Assembly: GCA_011390365.1 (NCBI GenBank)
Contig: JAABSM010000020.1
Location: 1 to 54,477, forward strand
Reading direction: 5' to 3'
DNA: 54,477 nt
DNA from: Gammaproteobacteria bacterium
GTDB taxonomy: Bacteria; Pseudomonadota; Gammaproteobacteria; Chromatiales; Chromatiaceae
Shown: positions 34,070 to 43,149 of the stretch, piece by piece
How the letters are laid out: the number at the start of each line of letters is the position of its first letter
Position numbering within the stretch: the first letter of the stretch is position 1
Program-made: the position numbers and the translations under genes
Notes under the pieces: model-generated
Databases searched by the model: none
What the model was told of the DNA's origin: nothing
The model's input: only the letters and a program-made list of their open reading frames with translations

Positions 34070-35356
34070 TTATTGCTCGATATGTCGGCAACGGGTTTCA
34101 CGTACGAACAGGGCGGCGATGAGGGCGACCAGTACGAAGCCGGTGAGCAGGATCATGCCGCTCTGAAAGGCCTCGACGCCATTGGTCGTGGGATCGTCGC
34201 CGGCCCGGTCCATGGTCCAGCCTACCAGGGGTTGCAGAATGGCCGCGCCGAGAAAGGCGCCGGTGTTGACCAGGCTGGTGGCGGTGCCGGAGAGGGCGTG
34301 GCGGTTGACCTCCTTGGCGCAGGCCCAGGTGAGGGTGAAGCCGGAGGCGCCGACGCCCATCGTCAGGAACAGCAGGTAGCCGAAGATGCCGCTGATGTCC
34401 ACGCCCAAGGCTAGGGGAAGCCAGCACGCCAGATGCAGCAGGCAGGCGGCGATGAGGACCGGTTTGCGCAGGCCGATGCGGTCGGAGATGCCGCCGATGA
34501 AGAAGGCCCCGAGGGCGAAGCCGATCAGCAGCAGCGAGGTGTAGTAGGTGGCCTCGGTGCGCTCCAGGCCGTAGCCCTGGGTGAGCAGGGGGATGGCCCA
34601 AAGCCCGCCGAAGGCGAAGAAGGCCCCGGCGGCGCCGATGTTGACGAAGAAGCCGGGCCACACCAGGCGGTTGGTGACCACCAGCCGCACCCCCTCCAGC
34701 CAGTGTCCGCCATGGGGGAGATGATCCTCCCGTCCCTCCAGTTGGCGCATGCTGGGCAGGCCGGCGGCGGGCGGGTTGTCGCGCACCATCAGCCAGGCCA
34801 TCACCGCCAGGATCAGCGAGCCGATGCCGATGCCGACGAAGATTGTTCGCCAGTCGGTGATGCCCAACGCCCAGGCCAGCGGTGTGGCCGCCAGCAGTGC
34901 GCCCATGTTACCCATCAGAATGGTGGCGCCGGCCAATGTGCCAAACAGCCGTTCCGGAAACCAGGCGGCGTTGAGCTTGAGCATGGCGATGAAGGTGACC
35001 GAGACCCCAAGCCCGATCAGCAGGCGTCCGGCGGCGGCGAGGGTGAAATCCGGGGCGAGGCCGAACAGCAACGAGCCGATACCCGCGATGATGCCGCCGA
35101 CGGCGACGATGCGGCGCGGCCCCAGGGTATCCACCAGTACCCCGGTGGGCAGTTGCATCAGGGTATAGACGTAAAAGTAGGTGGCGGCGAGGCTGCCCAG
35201 GGCGGTGGCGCTGGTGGAGAAGGCCGCTTGCAGGTCCGGCGAGATCGCCGCCGGGGCGAAGCGGTGGAAGAAGGAGAGGATGTAGGCCAATCCGACCACG
35301 ATAAAGGCGGTCCAGCGCAGTTTGATCAGGATGTTACGGTCTTCCGGGGTGAGCAT
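34070..35356 (-). CDS. Major facilitator superfamily transporter, 428 aa
   Basis: Twelve membrane segments and MFS signatures: the loop 2-3 motif VDTLGPRRIVAVGG, a second half motif GISDRIGLRKPVLIAACLLH, and GPLNTG-like TSLVNTGAFLGAAILQPLVG near the end. It resembles the ACS/phthalate or nitrate/nitrite-type permeases, but the substrate cannot be told. The C-terminus is short (VRETRCRHIEQ). It stands alone on the minus strand between a repeat and the divergent GT-C gene. Confidence 0.88.
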   Translation of the reverse strand: MLTPEDRNILIKLRWTAFIVVGLAYILSFFHRFAPAAISPDLQAAFSTSATALGSLAATYFYVYTLMQLPTGVLVDTLGPRRIVAVGGIIAGIGSLLFGLAPDFTLAAAGRLLIGLGVSVTFIAMLKLNAAWFPERLFGTLAGATILMGNMGALLAATPLAWALGITDWRTIFVGIGIGSLILAVMAWLMVRDNPPAAGLPSMRQLEGREDHLPHGGHWLEGVRLVVTNRLVWPGFFVNIGAAGAFFAFGGLWAIPLLTQGYGLERTEATYYTSLLLIGFALGAFFIGGISDRIGLRKPVLIAACLLHLACWLPLALGVDISGIFGYLLFLTMGVGASGFTLTWACAKEVNRHALSGTATSLVNTGAFLGAAILQPLVGWTMDRAGDDPTTNGVEAFQSGMILLTGFVLVALIAALFVRETRCRHIEQ

Positions 35357-35636
35357 GGCGGTGATCTGGCGAATATCTGGCGATAAAACGCGTCAGGATA
35401 CCATCTTTGGGCGGGTTCCCAAAAATGGAGGTATCGGGCGGGATGCGCCGCGGGCTTGCTCACTACCTACCGTTAGGGTAATCTCTCGACGGTTTGACGC
35501 GGGGTATCGGGTTATCCTTCAGCGATGGATTGAAGGGGCGGCCCTCACGACAGGCTATAGATACCTCGCCCCGAAGTTTTTGTCGCGCTCGCGGAGTGTT
35601 CCTCCGCCGGCTCTCCCCCCCAGGTCCCCCTAGCCA

Positions 35637-37565
35637 ATGAAAAACAGGATCTTCAATATTTTCGATGCGTTGGGAGACCGCGACTTCGGGTATCTCGTCG
35701 CCTTGGGGCTGATGACCTACGCGGTCGTTTTCGCGGCGGAGAACTACTTCATTCAGGATGACGCCTTCATCTGTCTTCGCTACGCCGAGAACTTCGCGAT
35801 GGGGGAGGGGCTGCGCTGGGAGCCGGGTTCCGGGGAGTTCGGGATCACCAATTTCCTGTTTACGCTGCTGCTGGGGATTCTGCTTACCTTGCAACTGCCG
35901 CCGGAGATCGCGGTGTCGATCCTTACCTGGGGGGCATCGTTTGGCGTCGGCTATTTTCTCTACCGCTTTGCAGGCTATTTTCTTGCCTCCCACTTCGCGC
36001 TGATCGGCAGCGCCCTGTTTTTTTCCATCTATACCATTTCGGCCTATGTCTCGGGCGGCCTGGAGACCTCATTGGCGGCGATGTGGGTGATGGGGGCGAT
36101 CTATTACGCCCTGCGGTTGCTGATGCGGGAGGAGACCCCCTATGGCAACGCCATCTTCTTCGGGTTGTGCGCCCTCGCCTTGCTGACCCGGCTGGATAAT
36201 CTCGTCTATCTGCTCATTCCCGCCTTGTGGGTATTTATATTTGCGTGGCGCGAGCAGGGGCCGCTGCGTCTCATGGCGGCGCTCTTGCCGGGGACAATCC
36301 TGCTCCTGGCCTATGCGCTCTACACGCTGGCCGTCTATGGCACGCCTATGCCGAGCACCTTTTATGCGAAGGTTACCGGGGCGGGGTTCGCCAGCGGCCT
36401 GGAGTATCTGCACAGCTTCGTGCGACTCGACTACAGCATCATGCTGGCCGCCGCGATATTCGCTGGTGTCGTCGCCTTTTGCCGCAACTCGGAATCGGCG
36501 GTCAGGAAGGCGGTGCTGCTCACGCTGCCATCGGCTTTGCTCGGGGTCGCCTATGTGGTCTATGTCGGCGGCGATTTCATGTGGTATCGCTTCTTGTATA
36601 ACCCGCTGTTGCTGATCTTCGCGGCGTGGCTTGCGGCCATCTCCGTATCCAAGGATCGGTGTCAATCGGTCTTGCTGGCGATCGCGATTGTCATCCTGGC
36701 GCCGGTCAATCGTTTGCAGGCCTCGGATCCGCCGTCGAGGACCGGGTTGGAGAGTCCGCCCCATCTCTATCACTGGGTCGACCGGGATCATGGCCCTTTC
36801 AACTGGCGTTCGCTGGGGGAGTTGTTGGGGGAACGGACTCGTCCGTCGAATCAGCCGTTTCCGCCGGATCCGGTGATCTCCACCAAGGCGGCGGGGGCGA
36901 TCCCCTACTACTCCAGGCTTAGTACCATTGATGAGCTGGGACTCAACACCCGCTCGATAGCGATGGATGCGCCCATCGTCTCCGCCGACGCGGGGCATCA
37001 GAAGGAGGCCTCCCTGGAGATGCTGGTGGAGCTTGGGGTCAATCTTCGTCTGGGGCATCCGACCGGGGTGTGCGCGACGAATGGCGGATTGTCCAGCCGA
37101 TCGAGCAGGGAGCTGTTTCTGCCGGTGGTGGATGATTGCTTTCTGCGCATGGAGTACCTCAATCGCTCGCCACGGGTCGAGAAGATGATCGAACAGCGGC
37201 TGTTGTTGAGTTCCCTGCTCGCCATGAAAGAGGTGAATCTGGAGCAGTTGAATTCCTTCAGGCCCACGGGCCATTCGTGGCGACGGGACGCCTTCGGTAT
37301 TCCGATGAATCAGGCGCTTGCGATCAACATTCCAGCGCGGGCGGTGAACAAGGTGGAGATCTCACTGGATGCCGATGACGGGTATCTGATCGAGCTGCTC
37401 CGTGAAGAGGAGATGGCGGGAGTGCGTTATGTCGATGGCTTGCCTGCGTTTGGCCAAGGCCCGGCGGTACACGAGTTGGTGGTCGATGGGGTGATCGATC
37501 GGTTGATTGTCTACCCCATGACAGGGGATGGCAACTATGCCCTTGGCCACGTCGCCCTGCATTAA
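35637..37565 (+). CDS. GT-C-fold membrane glycosyltransferase (AftB/PMT-like), 642 aa
   Basis: A polyprenyl-phosphate-sugar-dependent transferase by family. The first periplasmic loop has QDDAFICLRYAENFAMGEGL (D41, D42), WEPGSGEFGITNFLFTLLLG, matching the acidic-pair loop of AftB-like and mannosyltransferase-type GT-C enzymes. About ten membrane segments fill residues 15-350, and a soluble C-terminal part (about 370-642) follows. It is first of three plus-strand genes with GT87 and DUF2827. The likely job is adding a sugar to a surface glycan on the periplasmic side; the donor and acceptor are unknown. Confidence 0.82.
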   Translation: MKNRIFNIFDALGDRDFGYLVALGLMTYAVVFAAENYFIQDDAFICLRYAENFAMGEGLRWEPGSGEFGITNFLFTLLLGILLTLQLPPEIAVSILTWGASFGVGYFLYRFAGYFLASHFALIGSALFFSIYTISAYVSGGLETSLAAMWVMGAIYYALRLLMREETPYGNAIFFGLCALALLTRLDNLVYLLIPALWVFIFAWREQGPLRLMAALLPGTILLLAYALYTLAVYGTPMPSTFYAKVTGAGFASGLEYLHSFVRLDYSIMLAAAIFAGVVAFCRNSESAVRKAVLLTLPSALLGVAYVVYVGGDFMWYRFLYNPLLLIFAAWLAAISVSKDRCQSVLLAIAIVILAPVNRLQASDPPSRTGLESPPHLYHWVDRDHGPFNWRSLGELLGERTRPSNQPFPPDPVISTKAAGAIPYYSRLSTIDELGLNTRSIAMDAPIVSADAGHQKEASLEMLVELGVNLRLGHPTGVCATNGGLSSRSSRELFLPVVDDCFLRMEYLNRSPRVEKMIEQRLLLSSLLAMKEVNLEQLNSFRPTGHSWRRDAFGIPMNQALAINIPARAVNKVEISLDADDGYLIELLREEEMAGVRYVDGLPAFGQGPAVHELVVDGVIDRLIVYPMTGDGNYALGHVALH

Positions 37566-37592
37566 CGGTTTCGAGAAGGCGCGGTAGCGAGT

Positions 37593-38909
37593 ATGAAAAT
37601 CTTACCCTTGGATTGGCTGAACGGCCCTGGGCCCGGTTCTTCACCGCTTGGCCATCCCTTCGATCGTTGCCCGGTGTTGGGGCGGTGGGTTATCGCGCCC
37701 GCGCTTGTCCTGGTTCTGGTGTGGCTGCTCTTTGCCAGAGAGTGGAGCGGCATAGCCGCGTTCGTTGGCGCGATCGATCATAATGACCTGCTGTTGCAGG
37801 ACTTTCTCTACTACTACTATAACATGGCCGCGCAAATGCCGGATGCGGATACCCCGGTGATCGGCTATTTGTACTCGGCCTTCTTCGCGGTAGTGATCGC
37901 GCCGCTTGGCAAGCTGGCGCCGGCGGATGCGCTATGGGCCTGGGGCCTGGTGCAGGTTATCCTGTTTCTCGCCTTGCTCTACGTGCCGTTTATTCACCTG
38001 CTAAAGCGCTCTTCCTTTACAATTATCCTCTACACGGGGGTATTGGCGACCTCCTTTCCCGTATTGCACAACACCACCTGGGGACAGGTCAGCGTGCTGG
38101 TCACGCTGTGCGTGGTGTTGTCATTCCACGCCTACGTCAGCAATTGGCGCGGACTGGCGGGGGCGATGCTCGCGTTGGCGATTACCATCAAATATTATCC
38201 GGCGGTATTCGTGGCCTACTTCATATTGAAGCGAGACTGGCGATTTCTGGCGGGCCTGGCGGTCGGTCTGTTTCTGTTCTATTTCGCCATTCCGGCATGG
38301 ATAATGGGGCCCAAGTCCTGGCTCACCTTCGAGCTCGCGACCATCGACTCCCGCGCGAAACTGGATAACTGGGTGATCGGCGATGTGAATTCCCAGTATT
38401 TCGCCCATGTCGCGCGCCGCTGGACGGAGGCCCTGTTCAACACCTCGGGGGATACCATCGCCGCCATATCTCGTTGGTTGGGGTATGGCGTTGTGCTGGT
38501 GAGTCTCAATCTTCTGAGACTCATGCGCGGGAGCGCCATGCAAGGCAGGGATATCATCGCGATGGTGATACTGTTCTTGTCGCTACCGTTTCTGGTCAAG
38601 ACCACATGGCCTCACTACATGACCTGGCTCCCCTTGTGTCAGCTGATCTTGTTGGTACAGGGGGTATCCCGAACGGATCTGGCTCGGGTTGCTCGCGTGC
38701 TGATTGCCGGGCTGGCGCTGATATCGATCGGCTGTTCGAGTTTCTTCGGCTTTGCCCTTTTTCCGTCCTGGGAGCTCTATACCGGCTATGGCGCCCTGTT
38801 CCTGGCGAACGCCCTGCTGCTGATCGCCGTCTATCTGCTGGTCTTTTCCACGTTGGCCGAGGCGGAGCCGGAGAAGGCGACTCCGCTTCCCGAGCAGGCG
38901 GCGGAATGA
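37593..38909 (+). CDS. GT87-like (DUF2029) membrane mannosyltransferase-type protein, 438 aa
   Basis: A second GT-C enzyme with ten or so membrane helices. DHNDLLLQDFLYYYYNMAAQ (about 66-85) holds the acidic loop, and LGKLAPADALWAWGLVQVIL, NTTWGQVSVLVTLCVVLSF (the GQ-N/V pattern) and LALAITIKYYPAVFVAYFI (K-Y-P motif) are typical of GT87/PIMT-like proteins. It starts 27 bases after the previous gene and probably shares its transcript. The ATG at 37593 follows a modest ribosome site (GAAGGCG). Confidence 0.83.
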   Translation: MKILPLDWLNGPGPGSSPLGHPFDRCPVLGRWVIAPALVLVLVWLLFAREWSGIAAFVGAIDHNDLLLQDFLYYYYNMAAQMPDADTPVIGYLYSAFFAVVIAPLGKLAPADALWAWGLVQVILFLALLYVPFIHLLKRSSFTIILYTGVLATSFPVLHNTTWGQVSVLVTLCVVLSFHAYVSNWRGLAGAMLALAITIKYYPAVFVAYFILKRDWRFLAGLAVGLFLFYFAIPAWIMGPKSWLTFELATIDSRAKLDNWVIGDVNSQYFAHVARRWTEALFNTSGDTIAAISRWLGYGVVLVSLNLLRLMRGSAMQGRDIIAMVILFLSLPFLVKTTWPHYMTWLPLCQLILLVQGVSRTDLARVARVLIAGLALISIGCSSFFGFALFPSWELYTGYGALFLANALLLIAVYLLVFSTLAEAEPEKATPLPEQAAE

Positions 38910-38950
38910 CCGCTATTCCAGGCCTGTAGTTCAACTTCACGGGAGTGCTT

Positions 38951-40048
38951 ATGCGAAAACTGAAGTGTTTCATCTCGATGCGCCACTCGGTGGACGCGCC
39001 GGAGTTGTGGTTCTCCAACGGGTACTCCCAGAATGTGAAGTTCTTTTACGATCTGCTGGAGTTGATGGGGCACGAGCCGGTCTTCATGACCAACGGCAAG
39101 GTGCCGGGGGGGAGCTTCGAGGTGTGCCGGCGCAGCTACCGCTGCGTGTTTCAGGATGATGTGATCAACGAGATGCATCCCTGCGATATCGCCTTCGAAG
39201 GCGGGGTGACCATTAACGCCGACATGCGCGACTTCCTGCGCAGCGCCTTCGGTACGCGCATTGTCTCGCTGCGTTACGGCATCGGCCTGCTGATGGATAT
39301 GGAACAACTGGTCCATGCTGAAACCATGACCCCCGGCATCCATGTCAGCGGCGCCGACGTGGTCTGGACCAGCCCCCATATCGCCTATGGCCTGCCCTAT
39401 CTGCGCACCCTCTATCGCTGTCCGTCCGGGGTCGCGCCCTACATCTGGGAGCCGGATTTCATCTCGCGGCGGTTCCTCGCCAGCGGCAAGCCGCGGCAAC
39501 GGGATATCTACGTCATGGAGCCCAACATCAGCGTGATCAAGAACGCCTTGGTTCCGATGGCGATCATCGAGCAGGTCTATCGGACCGATCCCGATGCCTT
39601 CGGCAAGGCGCGCATCGTCAATGCCATGCAGTTCTATCAGCGCGCCTACTTTCTCGACAACATCGTGCGTCACATGGACAGCCTGCTGGGGGAGAACAAC
39701 AAGGTCTTCTTTACCCCCCGTGCCCGTTTCGAAGATGCCTTTCAGCAGCCGGATCTGCTGCTGGGGCATCAGTGGGGCTGTGATCTCAACTACCTCTACC
39801 TGGAGGCGCTCTACACCGGCCTGCCGCTGGTGCACAACTCCGATTCATTGCGGGAGGTGGGGTACTACTACCCTGGCTTTGATGTCGAAATCGGCCGCGA
39901 TCAGTGCCTGCGCGCCCTGCGCGACTATCGGGTGGAGGACGCCATGCCCGCCAATAGCGCCATGTTGCGGCGCTTTTCGATCCACAATCCCGAGGTGCAG
40001 GCGGAGTATCGTCGGTTGCTCGAAGAGGTGCTGGATACGCCGTTGTGA
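38951..40048 (+). CDS. DUF2827 family protein, 365 aa
   Basis: A cytosolic protein resembling a GT-B glycosyltransferase in outline. Diagnostic segments: LWFSNGYSQNVKFFYDLLEL near the start, PYIWEPDFI, YFLDNIVRHMDSLL and GHQWGCDLNYLYLEALYTGL (a donor-site-like turn). DUF2827 is known mainly from Burkholderia and other Proteobacteria, near surface polysaccharide genes; no activity has been assigned to my knowledge. The ATG at 38951 has GGGAG upstream; a GTG at 38945 is also in frame. It follows two GT-C genes, which supports a glycan role. Confidence 0.78.
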   Translation: MRKLKCFISMRHSVDAPELWFSNGYSQNVKFFYDLLELMGHEPVFMTNGKVPGGSFEVCRRSYRCVFQDDVINEMHPCDIAFEGGVTINADMRDFLRSAFGTRIVSLRYGIGLLMDMEQLVHAETMTPGIHVSGADVVWTSPHIAYGLPYLRTLYRCPSGVAPYIWEPDFISRRFLASGKPRQRDIYVMEPNISVIKNALVPMAIIEQVYRTDPDAFGKARIVNAMQFYQRAYFLDNIVRHMDSLLGENNKVFFTPRARFEDAFQQPDLLLGHQWGCDLNYLYLEALYTGLPLVHNSDSLREVGYYYPGFDVEIGRDQCLRALRDYRVEDAMPANSAMLRRFSIHNPEVQAEYRRLLEEVLDTPL

Positions 40049-40201
40049 TTGCATGGGGTTGCGCCTTGATACACCAGCGAAGTCTTGCGGGGGGCGGGGA
40101 TACCAAGTGCAGGCCAATGTCATTAAGTTAAGCCATGGTGCACATCCCAGCATGATGCGCCTTGATTCGTTGCGACTTCCACCCATCATCGTTACCGCAT
40201 G

Positions 40202-40340
40202 GGATGTGCCGATGACCGAGCGACGAGGCCTTTTATTCGGCACATCCTGTGAAAACCAAGTAATTTTGGGGCTGCAACGGAGCAAGGCGCATCAGGGGCG
40301 CGAGAGAGCATATCGCCCTAACTTCATGACATTGAGGTGC
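40202..40340 (+). repeat. R7 REP-like hairpin element, copy 1
   Basis: GGATGTGCCGA (40202-40212) and TCGGCACATCC (40237-40247) are perfect inverted arms. The loop has GACCGAGCGACGAGGCC. The following bases (CAACGGAGCAAGGCGCATCA) also match the copy at 48573-48700. The remaining parts of 40049-40385 show no gene. Confidence 0.85.
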
Positions 40341-40385
40341 GGCAAGCGGCGTGGTCGCCGTATGAGCGTCACGCGGGTGGCCCGG

Positions 40386-41630
40386 CTACAAATCCCCCGC
40401 GTGAGGTTGCGCGGGTGTGATCCGCGGCGCGGCTGGTTCGCATCCAAGGGCCTTCTTGATGCGATCGGGCAGTGTGTAGGTAATAAAGAACAGAGAGAGC
40501 CCGAAGACGATCCAGTTCAGGGTTTCGTCAAAAGCGAGATAATCCCTGGGAGTGTCCCAGATGAGGCCGATGCCCCTGGTCATCGATATTGACCACAAGG
40601 ACCCCATCAGCACGATCAGCATGATGCGGGAGAGCCAGCGAACCAGAGGTTCAGCGTGAGCGCTCCAGGAGGCCAATTGCGGTATGGTGAAAAGCAGAAA
40701 GACCAGTCGGTAATCCCAGTTTGAATTCAACAGAAAGCTGCCCGCGTAGATCGCCATACCGGCGCGCAGGCCGTCGAGATAACCATCATCGGCAGGCACT
40801 CCCGTCGGCCCGGCTCGTCTGCAAAGAAACCATGCGACGCCCGCCAGCAGGGGTATCGAGGCATAGGCGCTGAGCAGCGTCAATGGCGCACCCTCGGTTC
40901 CATGAGGTTGGCCGACGAAACGACCCCAGACGGAAGCGCCGTAGGCATAGAAGGTACCGTGCAAGGTGTTCGAGGAGATGAGAAGCAGGTCGTTGAAGGT
41001 TGCCAGGATGTACAGCGCCGCAAAGGCGATAATGCCGGTGAACAAATAAACTGACTGTCGGGCTTGTGATTTTGCCAGGGCAAAAGCGGCGAATAGTGGA
41101 AAAAGCTTGAGTGTGATTGCCGCCAACAGCGGAACGGTGGCAATCGCGGCGTTGCGCCGCAGAAGGTAGAGAAACAGGGCGACCAGAAAGAAGCAGACCA
41201 GGTCATTGTTGGCCCGCTCAACACCCAGAAGTACCGCGGGTGAAAAGAGCGCCGCTACCAGCCACAAAGCGCCCGCGCGGGAAATCCTCCAGGAAAATAA
41301 CGCCAACCCGCTCAGGAACATTACAATGAAGGTCGCCCCGAGGTAAAGCGTGTGCCCTTGATCAAGGGGCAGCAGGAACAGGCCCTGCCAGATCCTCGGG
41401 TAGGCCATGGCTCGATTCCATGGGTCGGCGGGGTTCTCCTGGAGGGGGTCCAGCCCGATGGCGGCGGATTCGGCGCCGGCGGTAATCGCGCGGGCATCGG
41501 CAAAGTAGGGGAGCATGACGGGGATGCCCCAGCGTTCCCAGGTCTCCTTGTATCCGTTGCTGACGAAAGAGGTCGTCATGGCGGTGACGCCGATGATGAA
41601 GAGGAGCGCGAAAAGCTGGCGACCGGTCAT
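40386..41630 (-). CDS. GT87-like (DUF2029) membrane glycosyltransferase, 414 aa
   Basis: Third GT-C type protein, on the opposite strand. About ten membrane helices. Markers: FADARAITAGAESAAIGLDP (acidic loop), NRAMAYPRIW, LLGVERANNDLVCFFLVALF (the RANND/RGNID motif of GT87) and AITLKLFPLFAAFALAK (K-x-F/Y-P). It converges on the DUF2827 gene. It may act in the same glycan pathway as the plus-strand group, but a separate regulation is likely. Donor and acceptor unknown. Confidence 0.8.
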   Translation of the reverse strand: MTGRQLFALLFIIGVTAMTTSFVSNGYKETWERWGIPVMLPYFADARAITAGAESAAIGLDPLQENPADPWNRAMAYPRIWQGLFLLPLDQGHTLYLGATFIVMFLSGLALFSWRISRAGALWLVAALFSPAVLLGVERANNDLVCFFLVALFLYLLRRNAAIATVPLLAAITLKLFPLFAAFALAKSQARQSVYLFTGIIAFAALYILATFNDLLLISSNTLHGTFYAYGASVWGRFVGQPHGTEGAPLTLLSAYASIPLLAGVAWFLCRRAGPTGVPADDGYLDGLRAGMAIYAGSFLLNSNWDYRLVFLLFTIPQLASWSAHAEPLVRWLSRIMLIVLMGSLWSISMTRGIGLIWDTPRDYLAFDETLNWIVFGLSLFFITYTLPDRIKKALGCEPAAPRITPAQPHAGDL

Positions 41631-41813
41631 GGCTGATCAATGACTCCGCGAGTGAAACGGTTGGCTGCACCCGCTTGTTGAACCCTGTGTTACTGAAGTG
41701 TTTTGGCGCCTGGCGTGTTCTCTGGCAATGTCGGGTTTGCCGCTGGAGTTCGCTGTGGCCATTTCCCGCCATTTTGCCATACTCCGATGAAGAATTGGCA
41801 ACGAGACGATACT

Positions 41814-41842
41814 CCCCGAATGAGAAAGACTTCTCGTCGGGG
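41814..41842. other. Hairpin upstream of the HD gene
   Basis: CCCCGAATGAGAA (from 41814) pairs with TTCTCGTCGGGG (ending 41842) with one mismatch. It lies immediately 5' of the candidate promoter of the HD gene and about 180 bases upstream of the divergent GT87 gene, so it may be an operator or a leader structure. The rest of 41631-41813 shows nothing I recognise. Confidence 0.5.
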
Positions 41843-41844
41843 AA

Positions 41845-41892
41845 TTGGTGGTGGGGCGGGATAGGGCATACAATCGCCACAGGGCATACAAT
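41845..41892 (+). promoter_or_regulatory. Candidate promoter with a tandem GGGCATACAAT motif
   Basis: TTGGTG (41845-41850), 18 bases, TACAAT (41869-41874). The block AGGGCATACAAT is then repeated, so a second TACAAT falls at 41887-41892, 18 bases on. It lies about 90 bases upstream of the HD gene ATG. The near-exact duplication of a -10-like block is the notable point. Confidence 0.5.
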
Positions 41893-41978
41893 AGTTCGAG
41901 AAGGGACCCGGCAAAGGGCATGTCCGCGCCATGATGGCGCGGTCGGCGTCTTGGCTATGGAAAAACCAAAAGGGGGGC

Positions 41979-42860
41979 ATGGCAGTGATCAACTTTCAAC
42001 AGGACATGATCGATCGCTTCGTCGACGAGATCATGCGCGCTTATACCGAGACCTATGGCGACCTCAAGAGCGAGTATCGCACCATTCTCGGCTGGATCGG
42101 GCGGCTCGCCCTGGAGAATATCTCCAACAGCGACGCCCTTTACCATAACGTGGAGCACACCATGCTGGTGGCGCTGGCGGGTCAGGAGATCCTCAAGGGC
42201 AAGCACCTGCGCGAGGGGCGGGTGATGCCGCGGGATTGGTTGCAGTTCATGATCGCCTCGCTGTGCCACGACATCGGCTATGTGCGCGGCATCTGCCACC
42301 AGGATCGGGTGGGGGTCTACGCCGACGGCGTGGGGGGGATGGTCGAGATCCCCCAGAAGGGCACGGATGCCGCCCTCACCCCCTACCATGTGGATCGGGG
42401 CAAGTGTTTCGTGCGCGAACGTTTTCGCCACAGCACCATCGATGGCGAGGTCGACATCGAGACCATCTGCGAGTACATCGAAAAGACCCGTTTCACCATG
42501 GCCAGCCTCGCCGAGGAAGAGGATCTCTACGACTTTCCGGCGCTGGTGCGGGCGGCGGATTTCATCGGCCAGCTCGGCGACCCCGGCTATCTGCGCAAGC
42601 TGCCGGCGCTGCATGCGGAGTTTCGCGAGATCGGCGCGGACAAGCTGATGGGCTACGAAGACCCTGCGGCGATGCGTCGGGGTTACGCCAACTTCTTCTG
42701 GAACATCGTCAGCCCCAAGATCCAGGGGGCGTTGCACTACCTCAACATCAGCCACCTGGGGCGGCAGTGGATCGCCGGCCTCTACGCCCACGTCTTCGCC
42801 GTCGAGCACCGCGCGCGCCCGCAGACGGTACGTACCCCGGAAGGGGTGATCTTCGAGTAG
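41979..42860 (+). CDS. HD-domain metal-dependent phosphohydrolase, 293 aa
   Basis: The HD superfamily residues are YHNVEHTMLVA (H56, H60) and SLCHDIGYVRG (H97, D98), with a later Asp in FPALVRAADFIGQLGD. Such enzymes hydrolyse phosphate esters, often cyclic nucleotides. The substrate here is unknown; the YHNxEHT pattern recalls bacterial and eukaryotic phosphodiesterase-like HD proteins. The ATG at 41979 follows AAAAGGGGGGC, a better site than for the upstream ATGs. The gene is monocistronic; a palindromic repeat follows it. Confidence 0.85.
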   Translation: MAVINFQQDMIDRFVDEIMRAYTETYGDLKSEYRTILGWIGRLALENISNSDALYHNVEHTMLVALAGQEILKGKHLREGRVMPRDWLQFMIASLCHDIGYVRGICHQDRVGVYADGVGGMVEIPQKGTDAALTPYHVDRGKCFVRERFRHSTIDGEVDIETICEYIEKTRFTMASLAEEEDLYDFPALVRAADFIGQLGDPGYLRKLPALHAEFREIGADKLMGYEDPAAMRRGYANFFWNIVSPKIQGALHYLNISHLGRQWIAGLYAHVFAVEHRARPQTVRTPEGVIFE

Positions 42861-42962
42861 CGCCGCGGGATCAGGGCCGCCCGTCCTGTGCTTAATTAGG
42901 CCGCCTGGTACCGCCGCGCACAAGCTTTGCGGGTATGTCCCATGACAAAAATCTCTCACAGC

Positions 42963-43006
42963 GGCACGGAGCACACGGAGAAATCCTTCTCCGCGGTCTC
43001 CGTGCC
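42963..43006. repeat. R4 palindrome, compact copy
   Basis: Left arm GGCACGGAGCACACGGAGAA (42963-42982), four-base loop, right arm TTCTCCGCGGTCTCCGTGCC (42987-43006); 17 of 20 pairs. It lies between the convergent HD and GST genes and may act as a terminator. An AT-rich stretch at 43085-43115 with TTTATATTTATG follows. Confidence 0.85.
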
Positions 43007-43149
43007 CCGGGTGAGATCTTGTGAAAACTTCGGCGCGGCTGTACGAGTGCGGCACCCGCCAAGTGACCATGCATAATGCGTTGAATATGGTATTTATATT
43101 TATGTTTATATAAATAGTGTTACTGCTTATTTGGCGGGTGCTTGCTGCA

